A stretch of DNA of 64,000 bases from Novosphingopyxis iocasae (GCF_014334095.1 NZ_CP060495.1:16001-80000), one strand, 5' to 3'. Counted from the stretch's first letter, positions 28,214 through 38,490 are shown. Numbers and translations: made by a program. The notes: generated from the sequence alone by a model not told the origin.

Positions 28214-30031
28214 ATGCACGCCTATCGCACCCATAATTGCTCCCAGCTCCGCGCCGCCGATGTCGGAGAGACCGTCCGCCTGTCCGGCTGGGTGCACCGC
28301 AAGCGCGATCATGGCGGTGTGCTGTTCGTCGATCTGCGCGATCATTACGGCATGACGCAGATCGTCGCGGACGAGGACAGCCCGGCGCTGCCGATCCTAG
28401 ATCGCCTGCGCGTGGAAAGCGTCGTCACGATCGATGGCGAAGTGAAGGCCCGGGCCGAAGGTACGGTGAACGCCAACTTGCCGACCGGCGAGATCGAGGT
28501 GTTCGCGCGCGATGTGACCATCCAATCCGCCGCGGACGAACTGCCGCTGCCGGTGGCCGGCGAGCAGGAATATCCCGAGGACATTCGCCTCAAATATCGC
28601 TTCATCGATCTGCGGCGCGAGCGCGTTCATGCCAACATCATGCTGCGCAACCAGGTCATCACCTCGCTGCGCCGGCGCATGACCGACCAAGGTTTTTCCG
28701 AATTTCAGACGCCGATCCTGGGCGCGTCGAGCCCCGAAGGCGCGCGCGACTATCTGGTGCCCAGCCGCCTGCATCCGGGCCGGTTCTACGCGCTGCCGCA
28801 GGCCCCGCAGATGTTCAAGCAACTGCTGATGGTCGCCGGTTTCGATCGCTATTTCCAGATCGCGCCCTGTTTCCGTGACGAAGATCTGCGCGCCGACCGC
28901 AGCCCGGAGTTTTACCAGCTCGATTTCGAGATGAGCTTCGTGACGCAGGAAGATGTGTTCCAGGCGATCGAACCGGTGCTGGCGGGCGTGTTCGAGGAAT
29001 TCTCAGGCGGCAAGAGCGTGACGCCCGCCGGTGAATTCCCGCGCATCCCCTATGCCGAAGCGATGCTGAAATATGGCAGCGACAAGCCCGATCTGCGCAA
29101 CCCGCTGATCATCAGCGACGTGACCTCGCACTTCGAGACATCGGGCTTCGGCCTGTTCGAGAAGATAGTGGGCGGCGGCGGACGCGTGCGCGTGATCCCG
29201 GCGCCGAACACCGAAGGCAAGAGCCGCAAATTCTTCGACGATATGAACGACTGGGCGCGCCGCGAGGGCTTCGCCGGCCTCGGCTATGTCACCCGCAAGG
29301 GCGGCGAGTTCGGCGGGCCGATTGCGAAGAACCACGGGCCGGACAAGATGGCCGCGCTCTATGACGAGCTGGGCCTGGGCGAGAATGATGGCCTGTTCTT
29401 CGCCGCTGGCAAGGAAAAGGAAGCCGCCAAACTCGCCGGTGCCGCGCGCACCCGCGTGGGCGAGGAGCTGGAGCTGATCGAACAGGGCTGCTTCAAATTC
29501 TGCTGGATCGTCGACTTCCCGATGTTCGAATATGACGAAGACCTCAAAAAGGTCGATTTCAGTCACAACCCCTTCTCCATGCCGCAGGGCGAGATGGAGG
29601 CGCTGGAAACCAAGGATCCGCTCGATATCCTGGCCTGGCAGTATGACATCGTATGCAACGGTTACGAGCTGAGCTCGGGTGCGATCCGGAACCACCGTCC
29701 GGACATCATGTACAAGGCGTTCGAGGTCGCGGGCTACACGAAGGAAGATGTAGACGCGAACTTCTCCGGCATGATCGAAGCCTTCAAGCTGGGCGCCCCT
29801 CCGCATGGCGGCTCCGCGCCGGGCATCGACCGGATCGTCATGCTGCTCGCGGACGAGCCGAATATCCGCGAAGTCATCGCCTTCCCGCTGAACCAGCGCG
29901 CGCAGGATCTGATGATGGGCGCGCCCTCCGCGGTCAGCCCGCGCCAGCTGCGCGACGTGCATATTCGCCTGATGGAACAGCCCAAGGCGGAAGCCGGGGA
30001 AACCACGCGCACCGATATTATCGGCGACTGA
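28214..30031 (+). CDS. aspS: Aspartyl-tRNA synthetase (probably non-discriminating)
   Basis: 605-residue class IIb synthetase. It has an N-terminal OB-fold anticodon-binding domain ([21 protein letters not shown]), motif 2 [24 protein letters not shown], the bacterial GAD insertion (about residues 310-420), and motif 3 [13 protein letters not shown]. The ATG at 28214 gives the standard N-terminus [13 protein letters not shown]; 30 upstream codons are rejected. In alphaproteobacteria AspRS commonly also charges tRNA-Asn for the GatCAB transamidation route; whether this one does depends on residues I cannot judge by eye. Confidence 0.96.
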   Translation: MHAYRTHNCSQLRAADVGETVRLSGWVHRKRDHGGVLFVDLRDHYGMTQIVADEDSPALPILDRLRVESVVTIDGEVKARAEGTVNANLPTGEIEVFARDVTIQSAADELPLPVAGEQEYPEDIRLKYRFIDLRRERVHANIMLRNQVITSLRRRMTDQGFSEFQTPILGASSPEGARDYLVPSRLHPGRFYALPQAPQMFKQLLMVAGFDRYFQIAPCFRDEDLRADRSPEFYQLDFEMSFVTQEDVFQAIEPVLAGVFEEFSGGKSVTPAGEFPRIPYAEAMLKYGSDKPDLRNPLIISDVTSHFETSGFGLFEKIVGGGGRVRVIPAPNTEGKSRKFFDDMNDWARREGFAGLGYVTRKGGEFGGPIAKNHGPDKMAALYDELGLGENDGLFFAAGKEKEAAKLAGAARTRVGEELELIEQGCFKFCWIVDFPMFEYDEDLKKVDFSHNPFSMPQGEMEALETKDPLDILAWQYDIVCNGYELSSGAIRNHRPDIMYKAFEVAGYTKEDVDANFSGMIEAFKLGAPPHGGSAPGIDRIVMLLADEPNIREVIAFPLNQRAQDLMMGAPSAVSPRQLRDVHIRLMEQPKAEAGETTRTDIIGD

Positions 30032-30100
30032 TCCGTCCCTCCCATGGACAGCCGCGGCAACGCTCTGGCGCGGCCGCGGCGGCTTGCTTAAAAGCACGGC

Positions 30101-30907
30101 ATGACGATCGACTTGTCCGATTACGAACGCGGCGAGCCCCTGGCGGGCGACTATTCCTATGAGCTGAAAGATTTGCAGGATCGGCTTGCACGGCTGCAGG
30201 CGCGAATGATCGTGCACGGCAAGCGCGCGATCCTGCTACTGGAAGGCTGGGATGCGGCGGGCAAAGGCGGCATCGTCAAGCGCCTCACCGCCGGTCTCGA
30301 TCCGCGCTATTTCGAAGTCTTCCCGATCGCCGCGCCCACCCCGCCGGAGAAGGAGCGTCATTTCCTCTGGCGCTTCTGGCGCGATCTGCCGGGCGAGGGC
30401 GACTGGTCGATCTTCGACCGGAGCTGGTACGGCCGTGTGCTGGTGGAACGTGTCGAAGGCTTTGCGAGCGAGGCGGAGTGGACGAGGGGCTTTGACGAGA
30501 TCAACGAGTTCGAGGCGAGCCAGGCCGATCTGGGCACGATCCTGATCAAGCTGTTTGTCCATGTGACCCAGGAGGAGCAGGACCGGCGCTTCATCGATCG
30601 CCTGGAAAAGCCCCACAAGCGTTGGAAAATCACCACCGACGATTTCCGCAATCGCAAGAAGCGCGGTGACTATCTGGCGGCGATGCACGACATGTTCGCG
30701 CGGACCGACACGCGCTGGGCGCCGTGGACCGTGGTCGACGGGAATGACAAGAAAGCCGCGCGCATTGCTGCGCTGACCACGGTGGCGGATCGATTGGATG
30801 CTGCGTTGCCAGCGGACTTTCCCGAGCTTGACAAGCAGGTCGCCAAGGCGGCGAAAAAGGCGCTCGGCTGGGGCAAGAACGAGAAGGGCCGCGCGGAACC
30901 GAAATAG
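30101..30907 (+). CDS. ppk2: Polyphosphate kinase 2 family protein
   Basis: 268-residue kinase using polyphosphate to phosphorylate nucleotides, or the reverse. Walker A GWDAAGKGG (about residues 49-57), the DRSWYGRVLVERVEGF block and the lid KRWKITTDDFRNRKKRGDY are diagnostic of PPK2. It has a single domain, so one catalytic unit. It lies 70 bases after aspS and 5 kb from ppk1-ppx. Substrate preference (GDP, ADP or AMP) cannot be decided from this sequence by eye. Confidence 0.93.
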   Translation: MTIDLSDYERGEPLAGDYSYELKDLQDRLARLQARMIVHGKRAILLLEGWDAAGKGGIVKRLTAGLDPRYFEVFPIAAPTPPEKERHFLWRFWRDLPGEGDWSIFDRSWYGRVLVERVEGFASEAEWTRGFDEINEFEASQADLGTILIKLFVHVTQEEQDRRFIDRLEKPHKRWKITTDDFRNRKKRGDYLAAMHDMFARTDTRWAPWTVVDGNDKKAARIAALTTVADRLDAALPADFPELDKQVAKAAKKALGWGKNEKGRAEPK

Positions 30908-30954
30908 CTTTCCGGCGCTTTGGTGGGATCAATCCCAGATCAGAAAGACCCACC

Positions 30955-31149
30955 ATGCTCGGATCCATCATCGGCGCACTTATCGACAGGCAAGACGGCG
31001 ACAGCGGCGTGGAAGGCGCTCTCTGGGGCGCGGTGGCCGAGAAAGCGGTGAAGGTTGTGTTCCCGGTGATCGTCACCTTTGCCATCGGTTATGCCGTGCA
31101 GAAGGGCGCAAAAGTGGCGTGGGAAAAGGCAACCGGGGAAGAGGCGTAA
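30955..31149 (+). CDS. Hypothetical small membrane-associated protein
   Basis: 64 residues with a glycine-containing N-terminus (MLGSIIGALIDR), one hydrophobic helix (about residues 34-48, VVFPVIVTFAIGYAV) and a charged C-terminus. No family is recognised. An imperfect stem between TGGTGGG (30920-30926) and CCCACCA just before the ATG could place the ribosome-binding site in a loop. The gene follows ppk2 by 47 bases on the same strand and ends 16 bases before convergent greB. Confidence 0.55.
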   Translation: MLGSIIGALIDRQDGDSGVEGALWGAVAEKAVKVVFPVIVTFAIGYAVQKGAKVAWEKATGEEA

Positions 31150-31165
31150 AGCTAAAGCCGCCTTC

Positions 31166-31675
31166 TCAAGCTGATCCGCTAATGCCGTCGCCCGCGTCCG
31201 GGTAGCTGATTGCCATCACTTCCCATTCTTTCGGCCCTGCGGGAAGCTGTACCACGCGCAGATCGCCCACCGCCGCGCGCCGCAGCGCTTTTGATAGCGG
31301 GCTGTTCCAGCCGATTCGGCCCGCGCCGGGGTCGGCTTCGTCATCACCGACCAGCGTCACCGTGCGGCGCTCATCGTCTTCGTCCGCCAGTTCAACCGTG
31401 GCGCCGAAATAGATGCGGCTGCGGTCCGGCTGCTCGGCAGGGTCGATTGGCTGAGCGCGCTTCATCTTCTTCGACAGGCGGTTCAGCTGCCGGTCGATCT
31501 CGCGCAGGCGCTTACGACCGTAGATATAGTCGCCATTCTCGCTGCGGTCGCCATTGCCGGCGGCCCAGCTCACCGTTTCGACGAGCTTTGGCCGCTCGAC
31601 CTGGAACAGCTCCTCATATTCCGCCCGCAGAGCCGCATAGCCCGCATGCGTAATCGGGTTGGTACGCTCGCTCAT
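31166..31675 (-). CDS. greB: Transcription elongation factor GreB
   Basis: 169-residue RNA-polymerase secondary-channel factor that stimulates transcript cleavage in backtracked complexes. The coiled-coil N-terminal half carries the acidic tip GNGDRSENGDYIYGRKRLREID, with the Tyr-Gly-Arg-Lys pattern of GreB rather than GreA. The C-terminal FKBP-like half has WNSPLSKALRRAAVGD. The ATG at 31675 is the family start; 53 in-frame upstream codons lie within the transglycosylase gene. It follows that gene by 11 bases in the same direction. Confidence 0.92.
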   Translation of the reverse strand: MSERTNPITHAGYAALRAEYEELFQVERPKLVETVSWAAGNGDRSENGDYIYGRKRLREIDRQLNRLSKKMKRAQPIDPAEQPDRSRIYFGATVELADEDDERRTVTLVGDDEADPGAGRIGWNSPLSKALRRAAVGDLRVVQLPAGPKEWEVMAISYPDAGDGISGSA

Positions 31676-31686
31676 GGAAACGATGC

Positions 31687-33942
31687 TCAGTTTCCCAGAT
31701 AATTGCTGATCGTGCGTGTCTTGCCGCTGCCAAAGCGCGCATGCTCGGGATAAAGCTGATCGTACATCACCGCGTTTTCGAGCACGCGCTGAACATAGTT
31801 CTTGGTCTCGTAGATCGGGATTTCCTCGATCCATTTGACGATATCCACGCCGCCGTTTCGCGGATCGCCATTGGCGCGGATGAATTTGTTCACGTTCCCC
31901 GGCCCGGCATTATACGCCGCCACGGCCAGCGGATAATTGCCGTCATAATAATCGAGCATCCGCTGGAAGTAGCTGGAGCCGAGGCGGATATTGTAGCTGG
32001 GATCGCTGGTGAGCGCGCTCGGCGAATAGCTGAGGTTTTGCCGCCCGGCGACTTCGCGCGCGGTACCCGGCATCAGCTGCATCAGGCCGCTTGCCCCGGC
32101 GTGGCTGCGCGCCTCCCGGTCGAACTGGCTTTCCTGCCGCGCAATGGCGTGGACCATCGTCCAGTTATAGGATTCCTCGCTGGGCACCGGCACGGTGGGA
32201 AAGGCGAAGGGGATGAGGGCGTCGAGCTCGTTCACCCGCGCATTCCGGCCTGCCATCACGGCAAGGTCGGGCCGCCCGAGATAGGTGGACAGGTTGACCG
32301 CGGCGAGATGCTCCTGCTCGCTCTTCGCCTCGTTGGCGATGGCGCGCAGGAAGGTCGATTGATCCTGCCAGCTGCCATATTGCCCGGCGGCCTGTGCGGC
32401 CATGTAGATCGGCCGGGAATCGGGCTTGCCCGATGCCGTCAGCTTGGCGACGTCTTTTGTCACCTTCGGAATTGGTCGGCCGAGTTTTTCGAGCGCGAGC
32501 TGGCCGTAGAAATGGTCGTAATATTTCGCGGCCTGCTCCCAATATTGGTTGGCCGCGGCCGTGTCACCGGCCTGCTGGGAAGCCTTTGCCGCCCAGTAGA
32601 GGCCCTTGGTGATAGTCTGCGGCGAGCGTGCGGCAGCGCCGTAAAGCGCAAACATGCGCGCGGCATCCCTGGGTCGGCCCAGCTTGTAATAAGCGGTCTG
32701 CCCGGCAAGCCAGGTGAGGCTGGTGTAATCGTCGCGCACACCGAGCGGCTGCGCCGTGATGTCGGTGCCCAGCGGAAACGCATCTTCGACGCGGCTGGCG
32801 ATGCGATAGGCCAGCTCGTTCTGGTTGTCGTTCTCCGCCGCACGTGCGTTGACGAGCAGCGTTTCATACCATTCCTCCGGGTCTTCCGGATAGCTGGCGA
32901 GGTTGGGACGATTGGCGAGAAGCTGGCGCGTTTCCCAGCTTTGGCCATTGGCCCGGCCATAGGTGGCGCGGTCGGTCAGGTAGCCCGGATCGCTGAGCGC
33001 GGCCTGATCATTGCGGGCCAGCGCCGAAGCGCGGTCCCCGCTACCGGTTTTGATAGCGAGGCGATCCATGAACAACTGGCGCTTTTCGGGCGTCGCATAA
33101 GCGAGCAGATCGCCCGCATCGCCAGTCGCGCCCGCCCAAATCAGCGAATCGATGCGCCGGTCATAATCCTGCGGCGTGAACTGCGCGCCGAACATGCCGA
33201 GCAGCATTGTCTCGGCGGTGTCTGACAGCGGGCCGCCGGTCCATGCCTTTCGCGCCCAGTCGAGCGCCCGCACGCGGTCTCCGCTATTGGCCAGCGCGAT
33301 GGCATATTGCGCGCGGCCGGTATTGGTCACCGGCTCGAAGCGCTGGAAGAAGCCGATAAGCTGCGACGGCGAATAATTGCCCAGCTCGATCGACTGTTCG
33401 GCATTCTTGCGCATCCGCTCTTCGCCGGGCCAGCCGGGATAGCTCATCAGGAAGCCGGCATAATCGGCAAAGCCCAGATTATCGCTCTGGCTCAGGGCCT
33501 TCCAACGCTGGAAGGCGGCAGGAATGTTGCCGCGGCTCGGGTCGGCGAGCTGCGCGGCTGCAGCATCCCACTGCTGCTGAAGCTGCGAGGCGGCGGCGGG
33601 ATCGAGCGGCTGAACCGTGGCTGGCTGCGGTTGAGCCGGAACAGGTGCCTGCTGCTGGACCTGCTGCGTCGGCGGCGGGGTCCAGTCGATCGTGGACTGC
33701 GCCTGCTGGCCGGGTGCGGGCGCAAGCGGCTTGGGCTCGCCGAACTCCGGAGAACTGCGATAACCACCACCGGATTGCTGCGCGGCCTGCCGTGCAGCCG
33801 GCAAAAGAGCGGTTGGCGCACCACTCTTTCGCGCGGCAAAACTTTCCGGCACGAGCTGCTGCTGCGCGGAGGCGGGCACCATGGCGCTGGTGGAACAGAG
33901 GAGGGCGAGGGGAACGGAGAGACGCTTTACCATGCTGGACAT
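31687..33942 (-). CDS. slt: Soluble lytic murein transglycosylase (Slt70-like)
   Basis: 751-residue periplasmic enzyme cleaving the glycan strands of peptidoglycan with formation of 1,6-anhydromuropeptides. A signal peptide (cut near VPASAQQ) and a Pro/Gln-rich linker (to about residue 130) are followed by a long alpha-helical solenoid. The C-terminal SLT domain (about residues 590-740) has catalytic Glu in IARQESQFDREARS, plus GASGLMQLMPGTA and VAAYNAGPGNV. The ATG at 33942 or 33933 are both possible. Divergent from dapA. Confidence 0.94.
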   Translation of the reverse strand: MSSMVKRLSVPLALLCSTSAMVPASAQQQLVPESFAARKSGAPTALLPAARQAAQQSGGGYRSSPEFGEPKPLAPAPGQQAQSTIDWTPPPTQQVQQQAPVPAQPQPATVQPLDPAAASQLQQQWDAAAAQLADPSRGNIPAAFQRWKALSQSDNLGFADYAGFLMSYPGWPGEERMRKNAEQSIELGNYSPSQLIGFFQRFEPVTNTGRAQYAIALANSGDRVRALDWARKAWTGGPLSDTAETMLLGMFGAQFTPQDYDRRIDSLIWAGATGDAGDLLAYATPEKRQLFMDRLAIKTGSGDRASALARNDQAALSDPGYLTDRATYGRANGQSWETRQLLANRPNLASYPEDPEEWYETLLVNARAAENDNQNELAYRIASRVEDAFPLGTDITAQPLGVRDDYTSLTWLAGQTAYYKLGRPRDAARMFALYGAAARSPQTITKGLYWAAKASQQAGDTAAANQYWEQAAKYYDHFYGQLALEKLGRPIPKVTKDVAKLTASGKPDSRPIYMAAQAAGQYGSWQDQSTFLRAIANEAKSEQEHLAAVNLSTYLGRPDLAVMAGRNARVNELDALIPFAFPTVPVPSEESYNWTMVHAIARQESQFDREARSHAGASGLMQLMPGTAREVAGRQNLSYSPSALTSDPSYNIRLGSSYFQRMLDYYDGNYPLAVAAYNAGPGNVNKFIRANGDPRNGGVDIVKWIEEIPIYETKNYVQRVLENAVMYDQLYPEHARFGSGKTRTISNYLGN

Positions 33943-34046
33943 GATAGGGCTTGGCTCCTTATCAGGCGCTGAACGGGGATGGCGGGCGCGAACTGCGCGC
34001 CGCGCCGTTGATCTTCATGCACTGCCCTTTCGGGAGAATCCGATCA

Positions 34047-34922
34047 ATGTTTTCCGGCTCCATTCCCGCTCTGGTGACGCCCTTTCGCGACGGAGCGTTC
34101 GACGAGGAGGCGTTTCGCGCATTCGTCGAGTGGCAGATCGAGAGCGGAAGTCACGCGCTTGTCCCCTGCGGCACCACCGGAGAGGCGGCGACGCAGACGA
34201 TCGACGATCATTTCAACGTTGTGCGCGTGTGCGTGGAGCAGGCGGCGGGCCGGGTGCCCGTAATCGCAGGCTGCGGCTCCAACGACAGCGCAGTGGCGCT
34301 TGTCAATCTGCAGCGCGCCAAGGATTCGGGTGCCGATGCCGGACTGATGGTGCCGCCCTACTACAACAAGCCCAGCCAGGAAGGCATTCTGGCACATTTC
34401 GAACATGTCGCCGCGGGCTGCGACCTGCCGATCGTGGTGTACAATATTCCGGGGCGCACCGCGGTCGACATTTCGGTGGAGACGATGGCGAAGCTGGCCG
34501 CGCTTCCGTCCGTTGTCGGCATGAAGGATGCGACGGCGGATATGGAACGCATCCCGCGCCAGCGCATCGCCTGCGGCGGTGATTTCGCGCAGATTTCGGG
34601 CAACGACTATCTGGCGTTGGGATTCATGGCGATGGGGGGCAAAGGCTGCATCTCCGTTACCGCCAATGCGGCGCCGAAGCTGTGCGCCGATTTCCAGAAT
34701 GCCTGTCTTGCCGGAGACTATGCCCGCGCGCTGGAGTTGCAGGACAAGCTCTATCCGCTGCACAGCGCGATGTTCTGCGACACCTCTCCGGGCCCGGCCA
34801 AATATGCGGTTTCGCGTATGCGCCCCGACTTCCCGACGGAGGTACGCTTGCCGATTCTGGAGCCGCGCGAGGAAGCCCGCAGGACGATCGATGCGGCGCT
34901 GGAACATGCCGGGCTGATCTGA
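34047..34922 (+). CDS. dapA: 4-hydroxy-tetrahydrodipicolinate synthase
   Basis: 291-residue class I aldolase condensing pyruvate with aspartate semialdehyde, first committed step of lysine and diaminopimelate synthesis. The GTTGEAAT substrate loop is intact, as are the tyrosine in VYNIPGRTAVD and Schiff-base lysine in VGMKDATADMER. The ATG at 34047 gives the typical MFSGSIPALVTPF start. A CCCCTCC/GGAGGGG hairpin follows seven bases after the stop. The slt-dapA-smpB order is common in alphaproteobacteria. Confidence 0.96.
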   Translation: MFSGSIPALVTPFRDGAFDEEAFRAFVEWQIESGSHALVPCGTTGEAATQTIDDHFNVVRVCVEQAAGRVPVIAGCGSNDSAVALVNLQRAKDSGADAGLMVPPYYNKPSQEGILAHFEHVAAGCDLPIVVYNIPGRTAVDISVETMAKLAALPSVVGMKDATADMERIPRQRIACGGDFAQISGNDYLALGFMAMGGKGCISVTANAAPKLCADFQNACLAGDYARALELQDKLYPLHSAMFCDTSPGPAKYAVSRMRPDFPTEVRLPILEPREEARRTIDAALEHAGLI

Positions 34923-34928
34923 CCTTCT

Positions 34929-34950
34929 CCCCTCCCACAAGCAGGAGGGG
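34929..34950 (+). terminator. Hairpin downstream of dapA
   Basis: CCCCTCC (34929-34935), eight-base loop, GGAGGGG (34944-34950), seven bases after the dapA stop. No T-tract follows, so this would be an atypical terminator or a processing hairpin. Confidence 0.4.
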
Positions 34951-34970
34951 CAACAGACACGGATTCGTAA

Positions 34971-35056
34971 GTTCTGAGCCTGTCAGAGGCGCAGATGGTG
35001 CGCAGTATTCACGACGCTGCTCGCTGGGGAAAGGCGCCCTTCGTCAAGCTTGGCGC
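34971..35056. repeat. Degenerate copy of the CCTGTCGAAGG-type intergenic repeat
   Basis: CTGAGCCTGTC near 34975-34984 and GGCGCCCTTCGTCAAGCTTGG near 35034-35052 are arranged as inverted, mismatched versions of the arms seen at 28026-28082 and 51628-51680. Assigned by resemblance only. Confidence 0.4.
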
Positions 35057-35145
35057 AGCGGTTTTCGATCGGCACCGAACTTTCCTGCCCGGATCGCAAA
35101 CGCCCCTTCGCATTCGCTGCAACCTTCCTATATACGCCCCCTCCC

Positions 35146-35628
35146 ATGGCCCGACCTCGCCCCACCACCTTTGATAAAGCCAAGACCGTCGCCGAGAACC
35201 GGCGCGCGCGGTTCGATTTCTTTATCGATGAGACGTTCGAGGCGGGAATTGCGCTCACCGGCACCGAGGTGAAGTCGCTGCGCTTCGGCGAGGGATCGAT
35301 CGCCGAGAGTTTCGCAGAGGTGCGCGACGAGGAGGTGTTCCTGGTGAACGCCAACATCCCCGAATTCAGCCACGGCAACCGCTTCAACCATGAGCCCAAG
35401 CGGCCGCGCAAGCTCCTGCTGCATGCCCGCGAGATCGAGAAGCTCTACGGCGCGGTGGCGCGCAGGGGCATGACCTTGGTGCCGCTGTCGATCTACTTCA
35501 ATTCGCGCGGGCGAGCGAAGGTCGAATTGGCGCTCGCCAAGGGTAAAAAGGCTCCGGACAAGCGCGCGACCGAGAAGGAACGCGACTGGAAACGGGAACA
35601 GGGCCGCCTGATGCGTCAGCATGGCTGA
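35146..35628 (+). CDS. smpB: SsrA-binding protein SmpB
   Basis: 160-residue partner of tmRNA in trans-translation; binds the tRNA-like domain and mimics an anticodon stem in the decoding centre. The family blocks [40 protein letters not shown], and [12 protein letters not shown] are intact, as is the basic C-terminal tail [20 protein letters not shown]. The ATG at 35146 is the family start. The tmRNA gene lies 30 kb away in this window. Overlaps the DUF2062 gene by eight bases. Confidence 0.97.
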   Translation: MARPRPTTFDKAKTVAENRRARFDFFIDETFEAGIALTGTEVKSLRFGEGSIAESFAEVRDEEVFLVNANIPEFSHGNRFNHEPKRPRKLLLHAREIEKLYGAVARRGMTLVPLSIYFNSRGRAKVELALAKGKKAPDKRATEKERDWKREQGRLMRQHG

Positions 35629-36223
35629 CGAAAAGCGCCCGCTGCATCATCGGCTGGGCATGAAGATGCCTACGCGCGACGAGATGGGGCGCAATCGCTT
35701 CCTGAAACCCTTTGCTGACCGTGTGATGCGGCCGGACCTGTGGCGCTTCACGCGCCGATCCGTGCCGCGCGGTATCGCACTGGGCATGCTGGCTGGGTTC
35801 TGGATTCCGGTGGGACAGATCTTCGCGGCCGCGCTGCTGGCTTGGCCGATCCGTGCCAATGTGCCGATCGCGGCGGCAACCACCTTCATCACCAACCCGA
35901 TCACCTATCCCTTTTGGGTCGTGGTGGCGAACAAGCTGGGGCGGTTTATCCTGCGCATCGATGCGATGACGGTGGGCGCGCCGCTCAACAATCAGGTGCA
36001 GAGCGAGTTCGGCCGCTGGCTAAGCTGGCTGCTGCGCGAGGCGGGGGTGACCGCTTTTGGCATGGTGGTGCTCGGCATCCTGTTCGCCTCGGTCGGCTAT
36101 TTGCTGGCAAGCTTCGCCTGGCGTTTCAAGCAGGGCAAGAAGCGGCGCGGGCGCTTGCGCGCCTATGCCATCCGCCGCCGGCAACGCGAGCGGGAGCGCG
36201 AACGCGAACGCGCTGCCCAGTAG
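35621..36223 (+). CDS. DUF2062 domain-containing membrane protein
   Basis: 200-residue inner-membrane protein. The family core is [51 protein letters not shown] (about residues 48-100), giving two hydrophobic helices, with a third near residues 143-165. The C-terminus is an arginine-glutamate repeat (RERERERER). The function is unknown; the family often neighbours smpB in alphaproteobacteria. The start overlaps smpB by eight bases, so the genes are translationally coupled. Confidence 0.85.
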   Translation: MADEKRPLHHRLGMKMPTRDEMGRNRFLKPFADRVMRPDLWRFTRRSVPRGIALGMLAGFWIPVGQIFAAALLAWPIRANVPIAAATTFITNPITYPFWVVVANKLGRFILRIDAMTVGAPLNNQVQSEFGRWLSWLLREAGVTAFGMVVLGILFASVGYLLASFAWRFKQGKKRRGRLRAYAIRRRQRERERERERAAQ

Positions 36224-36381
36224 AGGTCGATGTTGCTCCTGCTTCCATTCAGCCTGGCGTAAACCGCCGTCGTTTATCGTCAGATTTTCGCCGTCCGCCG
36301 ATTGGCAGGCCGCATGGCTTGCGCGGCACCGGTTCCCGGTTCATCGGGGCCGACAACAAAATAATTCACCGAGGATCGAAT

Positions 36382-38481
36382 ATGACTGCATTGCGCACCA
36401 TGCTTCTTCTGGCCGCCGCTCCGCTGGCGCTGGCCGCAAATCCCGCCGCCGCACAGCAGGCGGGCGCGAACACCGAGTCCAAGGCCGAGAGCGCCCTGTC
36501 CGCCGATGCTGATGCCTCGGCGGAGGCAAGCCGCGCCGATGGTAAGGCTGAAATCGGCGATTTCGGGTTCGATATGCAAGGCATGGACACCTCGATCCGT
36601 CCCGGTGACGATTTTTACGGCTATGCCAATGGCGGCTGGGCAGAAAGCACGGCCATCCCTGCCGACAAGTCCAATTACGGCATGTTTACCGCGCTGGCGG
36701 ACCTCAGCCAGGAGCGCGTGAAGAATGTGCTCGAGCAGGCGAAGATGGACCCGAACAGCCGCATCGGCCGGGCTTTCTCTAGCTATCTCGACACCGATAC
36801 GGTGGAGGCCAAGGGCCTCGCGCCGATCCAGCCTTGGCTGAGCCAGATCGATGGTCTGCAGAACAAGGAAGACTATGCGCTGCTGCTGGTCGATGCCGCC
36901 AAGAACGGCGTGCGCGGGCCGGTTGCGAGCTATGTCGGCCAGGACGACAAGAACCCTGACACCTATATCTTCAACATGTATCAGGCCGGCCTCGGCCTGC
37001 CCGACCGGGACTATTATCTGGGCGACTCCGAGCGTTTTCAGGATATTCGCACGAAATATATCGCGCATCTGACGAAGATGTTCGAACTGGCGGGCGAGGA
37101 TAATGCCGCCGCCCGCGCGCAGGCGGTCTTCGATCTTGAGAAGAACATTGCCGAGGTGCACTGGAACAAGGAAGACAGTTCCGACGCCACCAAGACCTAT
37201 AACAAGATGAGCGTTGCCGATCTGCAGGCGATGGCACCCGGCCTCGATCTTGCCGCGATGCTGCAGAAGACCAGCCCCAAAATTCAGGAGCTGATCGTGG
37301 CGCAGCCGAGCGCGGTGCAGGGCATCGCCCGCATCATCGGCGATGCGGACATGGGCGTGCTGAAGGATCAGCTGATGATCCGCAGCCTCGACAATCTGTC
37401 GGACGTTCTGCCTGAAGCGATCGCCAATGAAAGCTTCGATTTTTACGGCACCACGCTGAACGGCACGCCCGAGCGCGAAGTGCGCTGGAAGCGCGGCGTC
37501 GGTTTCACCGAGGACGTGCTCGGCCAGGAAGTCGGCCAGGAATATGCCGCGCGTTACTTCCCGCCGGAAACCAAGGCGGCGATGAACAAGCTGGTCGACA
37601 ATGTGCTCGCTGCCATGGGCCGCCGCATCCAGGGTCTGGAATGGATGCAGCCCGAAACCAAGGAGCGCGCGCTGGCCAAGCTCGCCAACTTCACGGTGAA
37701 GGTCGGCTATCCCGACCGCTGGAAGGACTATGGCGATCTGGAAATCACGTCGGACGACCTGTTCGGCAACCAGATCCGCGGCAATAACTGGCAATATGCC
37801 GATAATATCTCGAAGCTCGGCGAGCCGATCCGCCGCTGGGAATGGGGTATGCTGCCCGAAACCGTCAACGCCTACGCCAATTTCGGCATGAGCGAAGTGG
37901 TGTTCCCGGCCGCAATCCTGCAGCCGCCCTTCTTCGATCCCAATGCCGATCCGGCGATCAACTATGGCGGCATCGGCGCAGTGATCGGCCATGAGATCAG
38001 CCACCATTTCGACGATCAGGGCTCTAAATATGACGAGAACGGCCGCCTGTCCGACTGGTGGACGCCCGAAGACGTCGCCGCCTTCGACAAGGCGACCAAG
38101 GCGCTCGTCGCGCAATATGACGAATATGAGCCGCTGCCCGGCGAACATGTGAAGGGCGAGTTCACGCTCGGCGAGAATATCGGCGACCTTGCCGGCCTCA
38201 CCGTGGCCTATGACGCCTATCGCCATTCGCTGAACGGCAAGGAAGCTCCGGTGCTGGACGGCCTGACCGGCGATCAGCGCTTCTTCCTCGGCTGGGCGCA
38301 GGTGTGGCGCCGCAATTATCGCGAGGCCAATCTCTCGCAGCGGCTCAACACCGATCCGCACAGCCCGTCGCAGCAGCGCGCATGGGTCGTGCGCAACCTT
38401 GACAAATGGTATGACGCCTTCGATCCGCAGCCTGATAGCAAGCTCTATCTCGCACCGGATCAGCGGGTGCGCATCTGGTAA
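36382..38481 (+). CDS. M13 family (neprilysin-like) zinc metallopeptidase
   Basis: 699-residue secreted or periplasmic oligopeptidase. A signal peptide (MLLLAAAPLALAANPAAAQQ) is followed by an N-terminal helical domain. The catalytic domain has HEISH (residues 537-541, zinc ligands and catalytic Glu), the third ligand region LGENIGDLAGL (Glu near residue 596), and the C-terminal NTDPHSPSQQRAW block. The ATG at 36382 is chosen for the signal peptide; the frame is open further upstream through the DUF2062 gene, which is a shadow. cckA follows after nine bases. Confidence 0.93.
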   Translation: MTALRTMLLLAAAPLALAANPAAAQQAGANTESKAESALSADADASAEASRADGKAEIGDFGFDMQGMDTSIRPGDDFYGYANGGWAESTAIPADKSNYGMFTALADLSQERVKNVLEQAKMDPNSRIGRAFSSYLDTDTVEAKGLAPIQPWLSQIDGLQNKEDYALLLVDAAKNGVRGPVASYVGQDDKNPDTYIFNMYQAGLGLPDRDYYLGDSERFQDIRTKYIAHLTKMFELAGEDNAAARAQAVFDLEKNIAEVHWNKEDSSDATKTYNKMSVADLQAMAPGLDLAAMLQKTSPKIQELIVAQPSAVQGIARIIGDADMGVLKDQLMIRSLDNLSDVLPEAIANESFDFYGTTLNGTPEREVRWKRGVGFTEDVLGQEVGQEYAARYFPPETKAAMNKLVDNVLAAMGRRIQGLEWMQPETKERALAKLANFTVKVGYPDRWKDYGDLEITSDDLFGNQIRGNNWQYADNISKLGEPIRRWEWGMLPETVNAYANFGMSEVVFPAAILQPPFFDPNADPAINYGGIGAVIGHEISHHFDDQGSKYDENGRLSDWWTPEDVAAFDKATKALVAQYDEYEPLPGEHVKGEFTLGENIGDLAGLTVAYDAYRHSLNGKEAPVLDGLTGDQRFFLGWAQVWRRNYREANLSQRLNTDPHSPSQQRAWVVRNLDKWYDAFDPQPDSKLYLAPDQRVRIW

Positions 38482-38490
38482 GGAACTGAT

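Noticed and set aside
35740..36381. 213-codon N-terminal extension of the M13 peptidase into the DUF2062 gene
   Set aside because: The extension is a different frame of the DUF2062 gene; the ATG at 36382 starts a clear signal peptide.
36280..38361. 693-codon minus-strand frame opposite the M13 peptidase
   Set aside because: Antisense shadow: the plus-strand protein has the complete M13 active site, and the minus frame has no recognisable domain or ribosome-binding site.
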